Below, piece after piece: positions 8,622 to 17,586 of a stretch of DNA of 64,000 nucleotides. Under the pieces are notes generated by a model, which saw nothing but the letters and a program-made list of their open reading frames with translations, searched no databases and was not told where the DNA came from. Where the stretch lies: assembly GCF_003012705.1 (NCBI RefSeq), contig NZ_PXYL01000013.1, positions 1 to 64,000 of the forward strand, read 5' to 3'. How positions within the stretch are numbered: the stretch's first letter is position 1; every line of letters begins with the position of its first letter. A program made the position numbers and the translations under genes. This DNA comes from Pseudaminobacter soli (ex Li et al. 2025). GTDB taxonomy: Bacteria > Pseudomonadota > Alphaproteobacteria > Rhizobiales > Rhizobiaceae.

Positions 8622-9116
8622 TCACCTCGGCAACTTGGACGAATGAGACCGCACCTTCCGGATCGCAGATGCGTAGATAGCAACGATCAGGCCACCCACG
8701 ACGGTGATGTGCTCCATCACCACATGGAATTCCATGGTTTTCAGAGGCTCTTCCATGGCCCAGAAATTGTGAGCGATCGGGATCGTCAGAGTGGTGAAGA
8801 CGGCCAAGGCTCCCGCTCCGAACCACGCCCATCGATCAAGGATGACGAGCAAGGAACCGGCGAGAAGGGTAATCACCGTCGCAAAGTAGAAAAGCACTTC
8901 CGGCACCAACCCGAAATGCCGCATTTCCGCCAGGCCCGCATCAGAGTCGAATAGTTTCGCCAGTCCGCTGGACCAAAACATGAAGGTCAGCACGGTTCGC
9001 CCCAGATAGCCGAACCATGACATGCTCATGGAAGCCTCGATGGCGGCTGCAATGATGCGCGCGGGTGTGGACCGGGAAGCTCCATATCCGTCGTTTTTGG
9101 TGGTTTCAAAGCTCAT
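8622..9116 (-). CDS. DoxX-family membrane protein
   Basis: The 164-residue protein has four predicted membrane helices, near residues 35-60, 68-90, 95-120 and 135-155. The opening of the domain (GRTVLTFMFWSSGLAKLFD) is typical of DoxX/DoxD-like quinone-associated membrane proteins. The N-terminal 30 residues are soluble. GGACGG stands upstream of the ATG. Members take part in thiosulfate or redox stress metabolism in some organisms; no partner is visible here. Monocistronic, with a clear terminator. Confidence 0.8.
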   Translation of the reverse strand: MSFETTKNDGYGASRSTPARIIAAAIEASMSMSWFGYLGRTVLTFMFWSSGLAKLFDSDAGLAEMRHFGLVPEVLFYFATVITLLAGSLLVILDRWAWFGAGALAVFTTLTIPIAHNFWAMEEPLKTMEFHVVMEHITVVGGLIVAIYASAIRKVRSHSSKLPR

Positions 9117-9191
9117 AATATTTCCGTCCTTATTTGGAAAAAGGGACGATGCCGACCTGCGGTCGACAACGTGTTATCGTATGCACTAAGC

Positions 9192-12100
9192 TCAGTACTT
9201 GGCGCTGAAGCTGGCCTTGAACGACTGGTCGATCGTACCCAAGCCGAACTGGCCGTCATAGGTGACGCCAAGCACGGTGTTCGGCGTCAGCGCGAAATCG
9301 AGACCAGCCTCCACGACAGCGGCGTCACGCGCGACCGGCACTCCGGCGATGGTGAAGGCGTTGCCGCTACCTGCGAAGCGCATGGTCGACGTCGGCGTCA
9401 CATCGTCGAAGGCGTGACGCCAGCCGAGCGTGCCTCTGGCGGTGACCGAAGCACCGTTGAGTTCGAAGCTCGTCGAGGCACGCAAGCCGAGCGTGGTGAA
9501 GGTCGTATCGGTGTTGGCAGAGGCGCTGGTCAGAGCTGCCGCGCCACCCGTCTCGCGGAAGCCGTCAGTATGCAGGTTCACATAGGCAAGGTTGGCGAAG
9601 GGCTCGAAGCGGGCAGCGCCCATGCTGAAGCCATAGGCCAGTTCGCCAAAGACCTGCGCCGTGCCGGCGTTATAGTCGCCCTTGAGACTGTCCGAGAAAC
9701 CAGGGAAGGCCACATTCCGCGAGGTCGAGATATCGTGCCACGTATAGGCCGAACCCGTGCGGAAGGCGAGATCACCCCAAGCCGTGCCGCCATAGAGGCC
9801 GACATAGTAACTATCGTTCGACCCCAAGGAATGGCGATCCTTCGCATCGAAACTGGTGTGGCTGTAGCCGGCCACCGCGCCGAAGCGCCAGGTGTCGAAC
9901 ACCGGCGCGTCCGCACCGACAAAGAAGCCCCCGGTAGAGCGGTTGAGGCGGGCGGCATTGCCGTCACCATTCGTATGCCCCCAGGATCCGAAGCCCTGGC
10001 TCCAGAGCGCAAAGCGATCGGTATTGGCTGCAACCGGCTGCGGCGCACTGTTTTCATAAGTGACGGCTGTGCCCGACGCGCCCACGCCGTCGAAGGCCGC
10101 ACGAAGGCGGTCGTTCACCGCGCTGCGAACGAAACGGCTGTCCTCGATCATCGCCGACTTGGCCGAGGCATGGATCTCGCCCGAGAGCTGGTCGAAGGCG
10201 CCGCGCGCCTGAGAGGCCGAAAGGTTGAGCACGGCGTCATAGACCGCATTGCCAGCCCCGAGGCTCTCCACGCCGCCGCCGGTGGCAATCTGGTTCCGCG
10301 TAAGGCCAACATTCTCGAACGTGGTGCCGTTGCGGGTCATCGTCAAATAGACGTTGTTGTCGTCATAGCTGAGCGAGGGATCGAGGAAGGCGAGGTTCGA
10401 GGTGACACCTTCTTCGAAGGTGCCGGTGACACCACCATCCGCGGACAGGATCATGTATTGCGTGGAGGCTGCATAGTTGCCCTTTCCCGCCAGCACGCGA
10501 ACGGAGCCACCGTTGAGCGCAGCCGAACCCGTGGCAACGATCCTGTCGGAATCGCCAGCCGCATTCACCTCGGCCTCGTATACCGATCCGCCGTTGAATG
10601 TTATGTCGCCCGCCACGTTGAGTGTCCCGATCGAACTACCCGGCGCGATCGTGCCGTTGACAATCGTGCGGCCGACCGTGCCTGTACCGGTGAGGCGGCC
10701 GTTGTCCAGCACATCGAGCGAACCACCAAGCTGACCGTTGACGGCAAGCGTGCCTTCACCGAGCGAGGTATGGCCGCTGTATCCAGCGCTGTCGCCCGAG
10801 AGCGTCAGCTTCCCCGACCCAGCCTTCAAGAAATAGCCCGAACCGGTGAGCGAGCCTGCAAAGGCGGTGTCGTTGCCCTGATTGAGCGAGAGAGTCGCCG
10901 TGTCGAGCGCTACCGTACCGCCTGCGCCGGATAGCGACGACATGCTAAGATCGAAATTATTGAGATCGAGCGTACCGTCGTTCACGACATAGGCCGTGTC
11001 GGCGAAGAAAGCGCCGTCAGTCCCGGCCCGCAATCTCCCGCCGTCAACGATTGTCCCGCCAGTATAGCTGTTGGTGGCCGTCAGTGTGAGCTCGCCGTCT
11101 AGAACGTGCACGGCACCCGTGCCTGAGATAGCGCCGTCGAAGCTGGTTTCGTCGGAGCGATTGAATGCTAGGACCCCGTTGTTGACCACGTCACCAACGA
11201 TCGATCCTGACGTCCCGCCGCTGCCGATCTGAAGGGTGCCCTGGCGGATTTCCGTGCCGCCCCAATAGGCGTTCTCGCCATCGAGGATAAGCCTCCCCAG
11301 ATCGGTTTTGGTCAGTCGCCCGCCCCCGTCCAACCTATTGGAGATGGTCGCGACATAGTCCGCACCGGCAGCACTCCCGTCGCCAACACGGATGATCGCC
11401 TCACCTTCGACAATGGTGAGCATGTCACCATAAAGCTTGTAGCCGCTAGTCGCGAACTGCATGCCGGTCGCCTGCACCTGCCCGGTTCCCGTATAGACCT
11501 CCACATTGCCGGCCTTGCCGCCAAACACCACGAAGCCGGGACGCGGGTTCATCGCCCCGTTCTCAGCCCCCTTGGCATCGGTGAAGGCGCGACCACCTGT
11601 CCGCCATTGGCCATCGCCACCGTCAACTTTGCCGTTGTCCCAATTCGCCTTGTCGTCGCCGTCCCAGAACAGCAGTGGGCCGTGTTCTTCGCCTGCCGCG
11701 ACCAGATTCACGCGTCCTTCCATGGCGGTCTGAATGCTCAGATCGCCCCTGTCATAGCCGTCAGGCACTGGGCGTATCGATGCCGCCAGATCCGTGAGCT
11801 TGCCGCCATAGTTGAACAGACTATAGATCCCGGGACCGAAGCCACCTGCGTCCTCTACGTCGACCGTCCCGTTGAGCGTCAGATCTCCGGTCACATTGAA
11901 AGGCGCCTGATCCGAGCCTGCCTCCAGGCGCACGAAGACGTGGGACTCCGCACCCAATGAGAGCGAGGCCATCGTGAACGGCTGGTTCTGGGAGCCTTCG
12001 GGCGTGCCACCTGTCATGATGACGTCGCCAATCCGGCCGGACCCGCCGAATACACCATCGGTGACGACGGTGTTCATATTCCGATAGTCGTCGTTGATAA

Positions 12101-12839
12101 ACGTTCTTCCGTCGCGGAGATACAACGAACCACCGTATCCGCTGTTGTCGCCTCCGAGCGTGAAGGCGCCCGTTCCTGTCTTCATGATCGAGGAACCTGC
12201 CGAACCGGTGATCTTGCCCACGAATTCCGTGTTGCGGTCTAGACCGCCGGTTTCGAGGTTGTAATCCCCAAGATCCAGCGCAGCGATGCGGAGGAGATTT
12301 CCGCTGCTGGACAGGAGAAGCCTGCCGTCGCCACTGATCGTTCCTACGAATCTCGTTTCGTAGGCCGACCCGATCCCTCCCTCACCATTGATGACCAGGT
12401 CGTTGGCTAGCGTGCCGACGCCGCCCATAGTCCATAACTTAGCGCCATTGGTAATCTCGACCGATCCGGTTCCCAGAGAAGACGCTCTGCCCAAAATGAC
12501 CGCCCCGTCCGCGATCGTGGTCCCTCCTGAATAGGTGTTCGCGCCATTCAGGGACAGAGTGCCGCCTCCGGTTTTGGTCACATGATAGTCGCCGCTGATG
12601 ATGCCGTTCTGTTGAGCAGATGACGGAGCGGCGACGTTCAACTCAGTGTCCACCGTCATAGCGACTGGCGTCGTCGCGTTCTGGCCGTCGGTATAGGTGG
12701 TCGTCTCTGCCCGGGCAGACGCGGCCAGTGCGAGCACGGTGAGCGAGGCACCGGCGAGAAGTGACTGTACGCGCCGAAGGCGCGAGATGTTCGTTGCCCT
12801 CACCTCAAATAAATCGAAAGGTCTACCCTGCAATTCCAT
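9192..12839 (-). CDS. Autotransporter (type Va secretion) with passenger repeats
   Basis: The product is about 1,215 residues. A long positively charged N-region (RATNISRLRRVQSLLAGASL) ends in a signal peptide cleaved near ARA. The passenger is a beta-helix rich in NTYSGGT/GSGTLSL-type motifs, e.g. GGTLSLNGANTYSGGTTIAD, with several TKTGxGxLxLxG units typical of passenger-associated transport repeats. The last ~280 residues form the outer-membrane beta-barrel (FALWSQGFGSWGHTNGDGNA ... ending SFSAKY). Expected: surface-exposed adhesin or aggregation factor. Start ATG 12839 has AAGGAG only one base away; the upstream TTG 12866 is an alternative. It diverges from the MarR-like gene, which may regulate it. 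Confidence 0.88.
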   Translation of the reverse strand: MELQGRPFDLFEVRATNISRLRRVQSLLAGASLTVLALAASARAETTTYTDGQNATTPVAMTVDTELNVAAPSSAQQNGIISGDYHVTKTGGGTLSLNGANTYSGGTTIADGAVILGRASSLGTGSVEITNGAKLWTMGGVGTLANDLVINGEGGIGSAYETRFVGTISGDGRLLLSSSGNLLRIAALDLGDYNLETGGLDRNTEFVGKITGSAGSSIMKTGTGAFTLGGDNSGYGGSLYLRDGRTFINDDYRNMNTVVTDGVFGGSGRIGDVIMTGGTPEGSQNQPFTMASLSLGAESHVFVRLEAGSDQAPFNVTGDLTLNGTVDVEDAGGFGPGIYSLFNYGGKLTDLAASIRPVPDGYDRGDLSIQTAMEGRVNLVAAGEEHGPLLFWDGDDKANWDNGKVDGGDGQWRTGGRAFTDAKGAENGAMNPRPGFVVFGGKAGNVEVYTGTGQVQATGMQFATSGYKLYGDMLTIVEGEAIIRVGDGSAAGADYVATISNRLDGGGRLTKTDLGRLILDGENAYWGGTEIRQGTLQIGSGGTSGSIVGDVVNNGVLAFNRSDETSFDGAISGTGAVHVLDGELTLTATNSYTGGTIVDGGRLRAGTDGAFFADTAYVVNDGTLDLNNFDLSMSSLSGAGGTVALDTATLSLNQGNDTAFAGSLTGSGYFLKAGSGKLTLSGDSAGYSGHTSLGEGTLAVNGQLGGSLDVLDNGRLTGTGTVGRTIVNGTIAPGSSIGTLNVAGDITFNGGSVYEAEVNAAGDSDRIVATGSAALNGGSVRVLAGKGNYAASTQYMILSADGGVTGTFEEGVTSNLAFLDPSLSYDDNNVYLTMTRNGTTFENVGLTRNQIATGGGVESLGAGNAVYDAVLNLSASQARGAFDQLSGEIHASAKSAMIEDSRFVRSAVNDRLRAAFDGVGASGTAVTYENSAPQPVAANTDRFALWSQGFGSWGHTNGDGNAARLNRSTGGFFVGADAPVFDTWRFGAVAGYSHTSFDAKDRHSLGSNDSYYVGLYGGTAWGDLAFRTGSAYTWHDISTSRNVAFPGFSDSLKGDYNAGTAQVFGELAYGFSMGAARFEPFANLAYVNLHTDGFRETGGAAALTSASANTDTTFTTLGLRASTSFELNGASVTARGTLGWRHAFDDVTPTSTMRFAGSGNAFTIAGVPVARDAAVVEAGLDFALTPNTVLGVTYDGQFGLGTIDQSFKASFSAKY

Positions 12840-13257
12840 GCTCCTTGCTTTGCCGGCTGCAGACAAAGCTCCGCCAGCGACGGACGCGGGGGCGTCCGAA
12901 GAATAAAAACAATTGTTTCGTGTGGTGCCCCGCTCCTGTCACAGGCGCGAATGCACACTCGCGGGGACCTGCCGTAGGCGGCCGCTAAGACGACTTCGCT
13001 CGAGCTATAGCGGTGCCGCTTGTCAGGGCGAAGAGCCAGTTAGTTTCAATTTGCGTGCTAATTTCTGAGCTGGAGCGCCCCGGATTGTCGCAAGGAAAAC
13101 GCAGATCGGAACTCGACCGCACCCTCCCCTGATTACTCGCGCGCGCTCTGATCACTTGCGTAAAAGACTTAAGCGACCGAAAAGTACATCAATTTGTTGC
13201 GACACCCAGAATATAGACTATAGGCTACATCGTTTCGCTACGATTGGACTCGGCCAT
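12840..13257. other. Divergent promoter region between the autotransporter and the MarR-like gene
   Basis: Plus-strand frames here (12697-12988) are antisense shadows of the autotransporter start. No coding signal or clear hairpin is seen. It presumably holds both promoters; I could not pick out confident -35/-10 boxes or an operator. Confidence 0.4.
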
Positions 13258-13767
13258 ATGAAGAATGATGATGGAGAAAACACTCCCGAACGAGCATTTG
13301 ATGACGTGCTCTTGATTGAAGATCGCGCTCAAGTCGAGCTCGACCAGGCGCAGCGCGCGCTGCTTGCATCAGATGTTTCTTGGCTTGAATACCGAGCGGA
13401 ATTCCGCCGTCAAATGATCAAAGGTGGCTTCCTCAAGCACCCTTGGCGCAGCATATTCGAAGCCGACATGATCTTCACTTTGATCGGCCACAAATGGCTG
13501 GAGGGAGAAGTACTGACGGTGAAGCAGGTCGCGACTTATTTCGATGCGTTCACCAGTGAAGTCACCATTACACGGCACATCGACGACATGGTGGCTTCAG
13601 GCACGCTTGTCCGTACACCAGATCCCAAGGATCGTCGCCGTCTGCTTCTGATGCCAACCCAGAGATTGTTCGAGATCGGCCAGATCTTCTTGCAGGCGCG
13701 CAAGGAAATCGCTCAAAAGCATGGCTTCGTGTATGCCCCGTCACAAGCTGGCACCGAGGAACAATAG
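13258..13767 (+). CDS. MarR-like winged-helix regulator
   Basis: Start ATG 13258 (MKNDDGENTPERAFDD); a longer frame to 13156 lacks regulator-like sequence. About 169 residues. After an acidic N terminus come helices and a winged-helix core: LTVKQVATYFDAFTSEVTITRHIDDMVASG (recognition helix) and LVRTPDPKDRRRLLLMPTQR (the wing, with the Arg-rich DPKDRRR turn of MarR proteins). Probably dimeric and DNA-binding. Divergent from the autotransporter, its most likely target. Ligand unknown. Confidence 0.75.
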   Translation: MKNDDGENTPERAFDDVLLIEDRAQVELDQAQRALLASDVSWLEYRAEFRRQMIKGGFLKHPWRSIFEADMIFTLIGHKWLEGEVLTVKQVATYFDAFTSEVTITRHIDDMVASGTLVRTPDPKDRRRLLLMPTQRLFEIGQIFLQARKEIAQKHGFVYAPSQAGTEEQ

Positions 13768-13847
13768 CCGTCAAATTGCAATCGATCCAATTTGATCCAG
13801 GATGCGATCGTCAATAGCAGTGACCCTATCCACAAAGGAGAACGGTC

Positions 13848-13934
13848 ATGCTTAAGATTCTCATGATATATGGCGCAGCGCTCGCAATTTCGCTGTCAAC
13901 ATCGAGCGCGATGGCAGTTGCGTGTCATGAGTAA
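13848..13934 (+). CDS. 28-residue exported micropeptide or decapitated secreted-protein gene
   Basis: ATG 13848 sits seven bases after AAAGGAG, a good ribosome-binding site. The peptide (MLKILMIYGAALAISLSTSS...) looks like a complete signal peptide with an AMA cleavage site, leaving only a few residues (VACHE). It overlaps the 3' end of the truncated AraC gene on the other strand. This suggests the 5' end of a secreted-protein gene cut off by a deletion junction near 13930. It may still be translated. Confidence 0.4.
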   Translation: MLKILMIYGAALAISLSTSSAMAVACHE

Positions 13935-14230
13935 CGTCGACCAGGGGTTCGACATCCTTGTGCAGCATAGCCGGCATCCATCGCTATGTCCGTGACGCTT
14001 TGGGCGTCCATGTAGGCCAGCCGGTGCGAAGCGCGCTTCATACTGGCAAGCTGGACATAGCGATGCACGGACAACCCGAAGGTCGCCGTGAACTGCCGGT
14101 GGAAATGAAACTTCGAGAAGGCTGCAACACCGCTCAGCGCATCCAGGTCAAGCTCACCGTCAAGATTCCGATCGATATGATCGAGCACCCGTTGCATCCG
14201 GACATGATAGTTCTGAAGCGCCGCCTTCAT
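13925..14230 (-). pseudogene. AraC-family regulator, truncated
   Basis: Start ATG 14230 (MKAALQNYHVRMQRVLDHID). The first AraC helix-turn-helix is intact (LDALSGVAAFSKFHFHRQFT) and the linker helix is present (VHRYVQLASMKRASHRLAYM). The second HTH begins (SVTDIAMDAGY) and then breaks into AAQGCRTPGRRYS and a stop. An intact family member would continue with the rest of the second HTH and often a GyrI-like domain. Only about 101 residues remain, so it is most likely inactive. The break coincides with the micropeptide gene on the opposite strand. Confidence 0.7.
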
Positions 14231-14435
14231 CGTCCCTCCTCCGTGGCAGCACCAGTCAAGCGCGCGCAGACATGACGCGCTCGACCGATCTTGCGGTTTT
14301 GTCACGGGTCGCGGAACATCGCCAAGGACCGTTTACGGGCACGCCCAATTTATGGATGAACGGCGAAAAGGGGGCGTGCAGACTGGTGGCTTTCATATCG
14401 TGCCGAACTCTGATTCAAGCTCAAAACAGAGCAAT

Positions 14436-14621
14436 TTACGCCTTCGCCACGGCCCGAAGCGCATTCGCCAGCCTCCCGACCGCCATTTCGATCTCGGCCG
14501 GGGTGTAGGCGGCAATGCCCATCAGGAATCCCGCTTTGCCGTCGCCGGTGGCATGCAGCGCCGATAAGCCAAGAAGCTCGATCCCGGCACGTCGTGCGGC
14601 GTCAATGGCAACGCCGCGGGA
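14436..14621 (-). pseudogene. C-terminal remnant of a MocR/GntR-type regulator
   Basis: The frame ends SRGVAIDAARRAGIELLGLS and continues to MGIAAYTPAEIEMAVGRLAN, ending ALRAVAKA. This is the C-terminal end of the aminotransferase-like domain of MocR regulators. The residues upstream to about 14710 may also belong to it. No N-terminal HTH or PLP-binding part exists here, so this is a relic lying between the AraC relic and the DppF gene. Confidence 0.55.
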
Positions 14622-14710
14622 GCCATCCACAGAGGACATTCGGCAAACGACCCTTCCAAGACATTCTATTTCATCTTCTGTTCGGAAGTGCTTCGGGAGG
14701 GCGACTTTGA

Positions 14711-15697
14711 TCAAGCATCCGTGAGACTCTTTTGGGCGATTTCGTTTGCAAATCTGCACGCAATGCGATGTGTGGGCGTCAAGAAGATGGTCGGCGGTTC
14801 AATTCGAGCACACTCCCCGACCGCTAAGGGACAGCGGGTCCGGAAGAAACACCCGGATGGCGGATTGGTCGGGCTCGGAATTTCGCCTTTGATGAGTGGT
14901 ATTTTACGCCGACGCTCGATCATCGGGTCCGCCTCCGGCACGGAGGCAAGAAGCATCTGCGTGTAGGGATGGCTGGGTCGGCCATAAACTTCGTCCGAAC
15001 CACCACCTTCCACGATCTTGCCGAGATACATCACATAGACCCTTGTCGCCGCCTGCCGAACAAGAGCCAAGTCATGTGCGATGAACAGACATGCGACGCC
15101 GAGCTGGTCCCGCAAATCAAGAAACAGGTTCATTACCTGGGCACGGATCGAGAGGTCCAGCGCGCTGACCGGCTCGTCACAGATCAGCACGCGCGGTTCG
15201 ACGGCCAGCGAACGGGCAATGGCAACGCGCTGTCGCTGGCCGCCCGAAAGCTCGCGTGTGAAGCGGTCCCGAACGGCCGAGGCAAGGCCGACCTGATCGA
15301 GAAGCTGCCCGATCCTTGCAGACCGCTCGGCCTTTGACGCAACACCGACGATAATGAGAGCCTCATCGATCGCCTCGCCGACGGTCTGGCGATCGTTGAG
15401 CGACGCATAGGGGTCCTGGAACACATATTGGACCGCCCGCCTGGCAGCGCGTAGGCGATTTCCGCTCAGGCTGCCCAGATCGACACCGTCGAAGATCACC
15501 CGCCCGGATTCCGGCTTTTCCAACCCGACGATCGATCTGCCGAGGGTCGATTTCCCGCAACCGGATTCGCCCACGAGGCCGACGATCTCGCCGGAATGAA
15601 GAACGATCGAAACATCGTTCACGGCTCTGACCGTCTTGCCGCGCCCAACGCCGGGGAAGCTGGTCACCAGATGCTCGACTTCGAGAACTGCTTTCAT
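14711..15697 (-). CDS. Peptide ABC transporter ATPase, DppF/OppF type (operon 1)
   Basis: 328 residues. Walker A GLVGESGCGKSTLGRS, Q-loop YVFQDPYASL, signature ELSGGQRQRVAIARSLA, Walker B VLICDEPVSALD, H-loop IAHDLALVR. The C-terminal oligopeptide/dipeptide extension has its Cys-containing motif (PSGCFFRTRCPLA). That extension assigns it to the Dpp/Opp family. Last gene of the operon, 16 nt after the DppD gene. It pairs with DppD to power uptake through DppB/DppC. Substrate not deducible; the co-encoded sulfur-amino-acid lyase suggests a sulfur-containing peptide or amino-acid derivative. Confidence 0.93.
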   Translation of the reverse strand: MKAVLEVEHLVTSFPGVGRGKTVRAVNDVSIVLHSGEIVGLVGESGCGKSTLGRSIVGLEKPESGRVIFDGVDLGSLSGNRLRAARRAVQYVFQDPYASLNDRQTVGEAIDEALIIVGVASKAERSARIGQLLDQVGLASAVRDRFTRELSGGQRQRVAIARSLAVEPRVLICDEPVSALDLSIRAQVMNLFLDLRDQLGVACLFIAHDLALVRQAATRVYVMYLGKIVEGGGSDEVYGRPSHPYTQMLLASVPEADPMIERRRKIPLIKGEIPSPTNPPSGCFFRTRCPLAVGECARIEPPTIFLTPTHRIACRFANEIAQKSLTDA

Positions 15698-15713
15698 TTC
15701 TGGCTCCTGCGGT

Positions 15714-16694
15714 TCAGGCGTTCAAAACGGGACAGGCGGCCATAACGGCCGGGTCTGCGGTCGTCCTCAGCGGAGGACGTTGGGCGCCGCAGCCTTCGAC
15801 GGAGTGCCTGCAGCGCGGCGTGAATGCGCACCCCTTGATCGGAGCTCCGAGGATCGGCGGCAGCCCAGATAGGCCGCGGAACCGCGAACCGATGGCGTCG
15901 TCGCGCCGTGGAATGGCATCGATAAGGCCCATCGTGTAGGGGTGCCTTGGCGCGACCAGCACCTTTTCCGTCGGCCCCACCTCGGCCTGCCGCCCGGCAT
16001 ACATGACCAGCACGCGGTCCGCGGCTCCTGCGACCACGCCCATGTCGTGCGTGATCAGCACCATGGCCATGTCCATCCGAGCCTGGATCTCCTTAAGCAG
16101 CCGCAGGATCTGCGCCTGCACCGTCACGTCCAGCGCGGTGGTTGGCTCGTCCGCAACCAGGAGCTTCGGCTCAGCGGCGATCGAGATCGCGATCATCACG
16201 CGCTGCCGCAGGCCGCCCGAGAGCTCGTGCGGATATTGCTTCAGCCGGGCGTTTGGATCGGACATGCCGACCATCTTGATCAGGTCGAGCGCCCGCGCCT
16301 CCGCCGCGCGAGGAGTGATGCCGAGATGGAGCTCCGCGACCTCGGCGATCTGGTGCCCTATCCGGCGGGCGGGATTGAGCGCGCTCATCGGGTCTTGGAA
16401 GATAAAGCCGATGGACTTTCCGCGCAGGCTGCGCAAGGTCTCCTCGTTTGCGCCTACCAGTTCGGTGCCTTCGAACAGCACCGAGCCGGAGACGTCCGCC
16501 TTGACGCCGACAGGCATGAGGCCGAGCGGCGCGAAACAGGTGACGGTCTTGCCGCTGCCGCTTTCGCCGACGATCGCCAGCGTCTCGCCGCGTCGCAACT
16601 GATAGCTGATGCTATCGACGGGCCTGACGGCCGTGTGAGCGGTCAGGAGATCTATCGTCAGATCCTTGACGATCAGGATCGGTTCGGCAGTCAT
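15714..16694 (-). CDS. Peptide ABC transporter ATPase, DppD/OppD type (operon 1)
   Basis: Start ATG 16694 (MTAEPILIVKDLTIDLL). Its ATGA overlaps the DppC stop, which indicates translational coupling; the longer frame upstream is antisense-like. About 326 residues. Walker A AIVGESGSGKTVT, Q-loop FIFQDPMSALNPARRI, signature ELSGGLRQRVMIAISIA, Walker B LLVADEPTTALD, H-loop ITHDMGVVAG. C-terminal Cys motif region: IKGCAFTPRCRHSVEGCG. Partner of the adjacent DppF. Confidence 0.93.
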   Translation of the reverse strand: MTAEPILIVKDLTIDLLTAHTAVRPVDSISYQLRRGETLAIVGESGSGKTVTCFAPLGLMPVGVKADVSGSVLFEGTELVGANEETLRSLRGKSIGFIFQDPMSALNPARRIGHQIAEVAELHLGITPRAAEARALDLIKMVGMSDPNARLKQYPHELSGGLRQRVMIAISIAAEPKLLVADEPTTALDVTVQAQILRLLKEIQARMDMAMVLITHDMGVVAGAADRVLVMYAGRQAEVGPTEKVLVAPRHPYTMGLIDAIPRRDDAIGSRFRGLSGLPPILGAPIKGCAFTPRCRHSVEGCGAQRPPLRTTADPAVMAACPVLNA

Positions 16695-17584
16695 GAGCGC
16701 GTCTCCGTTGCCCAGCTTGCGGTGATCCGGCGCCGTGCGGCGACAAGGCGCGCGCCCAGAGGTTTCGGTACACGGTTCAGGGCGACAGCCTCGCCGAGGA
16801 TGTTGAAGCCGACGACGGCGAGCGTGAGCGTAAGGCCCGGGAGGATCACTTGCCGGGGGTCGGCCTCGAGATAGGGAAGAGCATCGACGAGCATTTGCCC
16901 CCACTCCGGCGTTGGCGGCTGGATGCCCAGCCCGAGAAAGCTCAGCGTCGCGATTGCAAGGGCCACGGCCCCGGCGTCCGCCGTCGCATAGACCAGCACG
17001 GCACCCAGCGTCGCCGGAAACAGATGCACGAAATAGATGCGCAACGGGCTTGCGCCGAGCACCCTGAGAGCTTCCATGTGCGGCTTGTTCATGACGTTGA
17101 CCGCAACCGCGCGGCTAATTCTGGCGCTGCTCGGCCACCAGGCGAGCGCCAGCGCGAGGATCATGTTCCAGTAGCTGACCCCGAAGATGCCGATGACAGC
17201 GAGCGAGACGATGAGACTGGGGATGGCCTGGCCGACGTCGACAACGCGCATCAGCACCTCGTCCGTCCAGCCGCGCCGATAGCCTGCTATCGTTCCGATC
17301 ACGATGCCGATGGAATGCGCGCAGAGAAGGACCAGACAGACACCAACCAGCGAAGTGCGTGCCGCCGCTATCAGCCGGCTGAGCGTGTCGCGCCCGAGGT
17401 GGTCGGCGCCCAGCCAATGGGCCAAGCTCGGCCCTTCCCCGGCCATGAGCAGATTCTGGGCATTGGGATCGTAAGGCGTGATGTAGGGTGCGAAGAGCCC
17501 GAGGAGAATGAATGCACCGATCGTGAACACCGCGGCTCTGGGCAATGCTGCGACGGCTTTCGCAAATGCCTTGATGGACTGCAT
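16691..17584 (-). CDS. Peptide ABC transporter permease, DppC type (operon 1)
   Basis: Start ATG 17584 (MQSIKAFAKAVAALPRAAVF), two bases after the DppB stop. About 297 residues. N-terminal DppC signature PYDPNAQNLL...GADHLGRDTLSRLI. About six membrane helices, with the inner-membrane EAA loop (MEALRVLGASPLRIYFVHLF) that docks on the ATPases. The C terminus overlaps the DppD start by four bases. Confidence 0.92.
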   Translation of the reverse strand: MQSIKAFAKAVAALPRAAVFTIGAFILLGLFAPYITPYDPNAQNLLMAGEGPSLAHWLGADHLGRDTLSRLIAAARTSLVGVCLVLLCAHSIGIVIGTIAGYRRGWTDEVLMRVVDVGQAIPSLIVSLAVIGIFGVSYWNMILALALAWWPSSARISRAVAVNVMNKPHMEALRVLGASPLRIYFVHLFPATLGAVLVYATADAGAVALAIATLSFLGLGIQPPTPEWGQMLVDALPYLEADPRQVILPGLTLTLAVVGFNILGEAVALNRVPKPLGARLVAARRRITASWATETRS

Positions 17585-17586
17585 GT

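Noticed and set aside
9171-10934. 587-codon plus-strand frame
   Set aside because: It is antisense to the autotransporter beta-barrel and passenger, has no recognisable domain and ends in low-complexity Arg-rich sequence.
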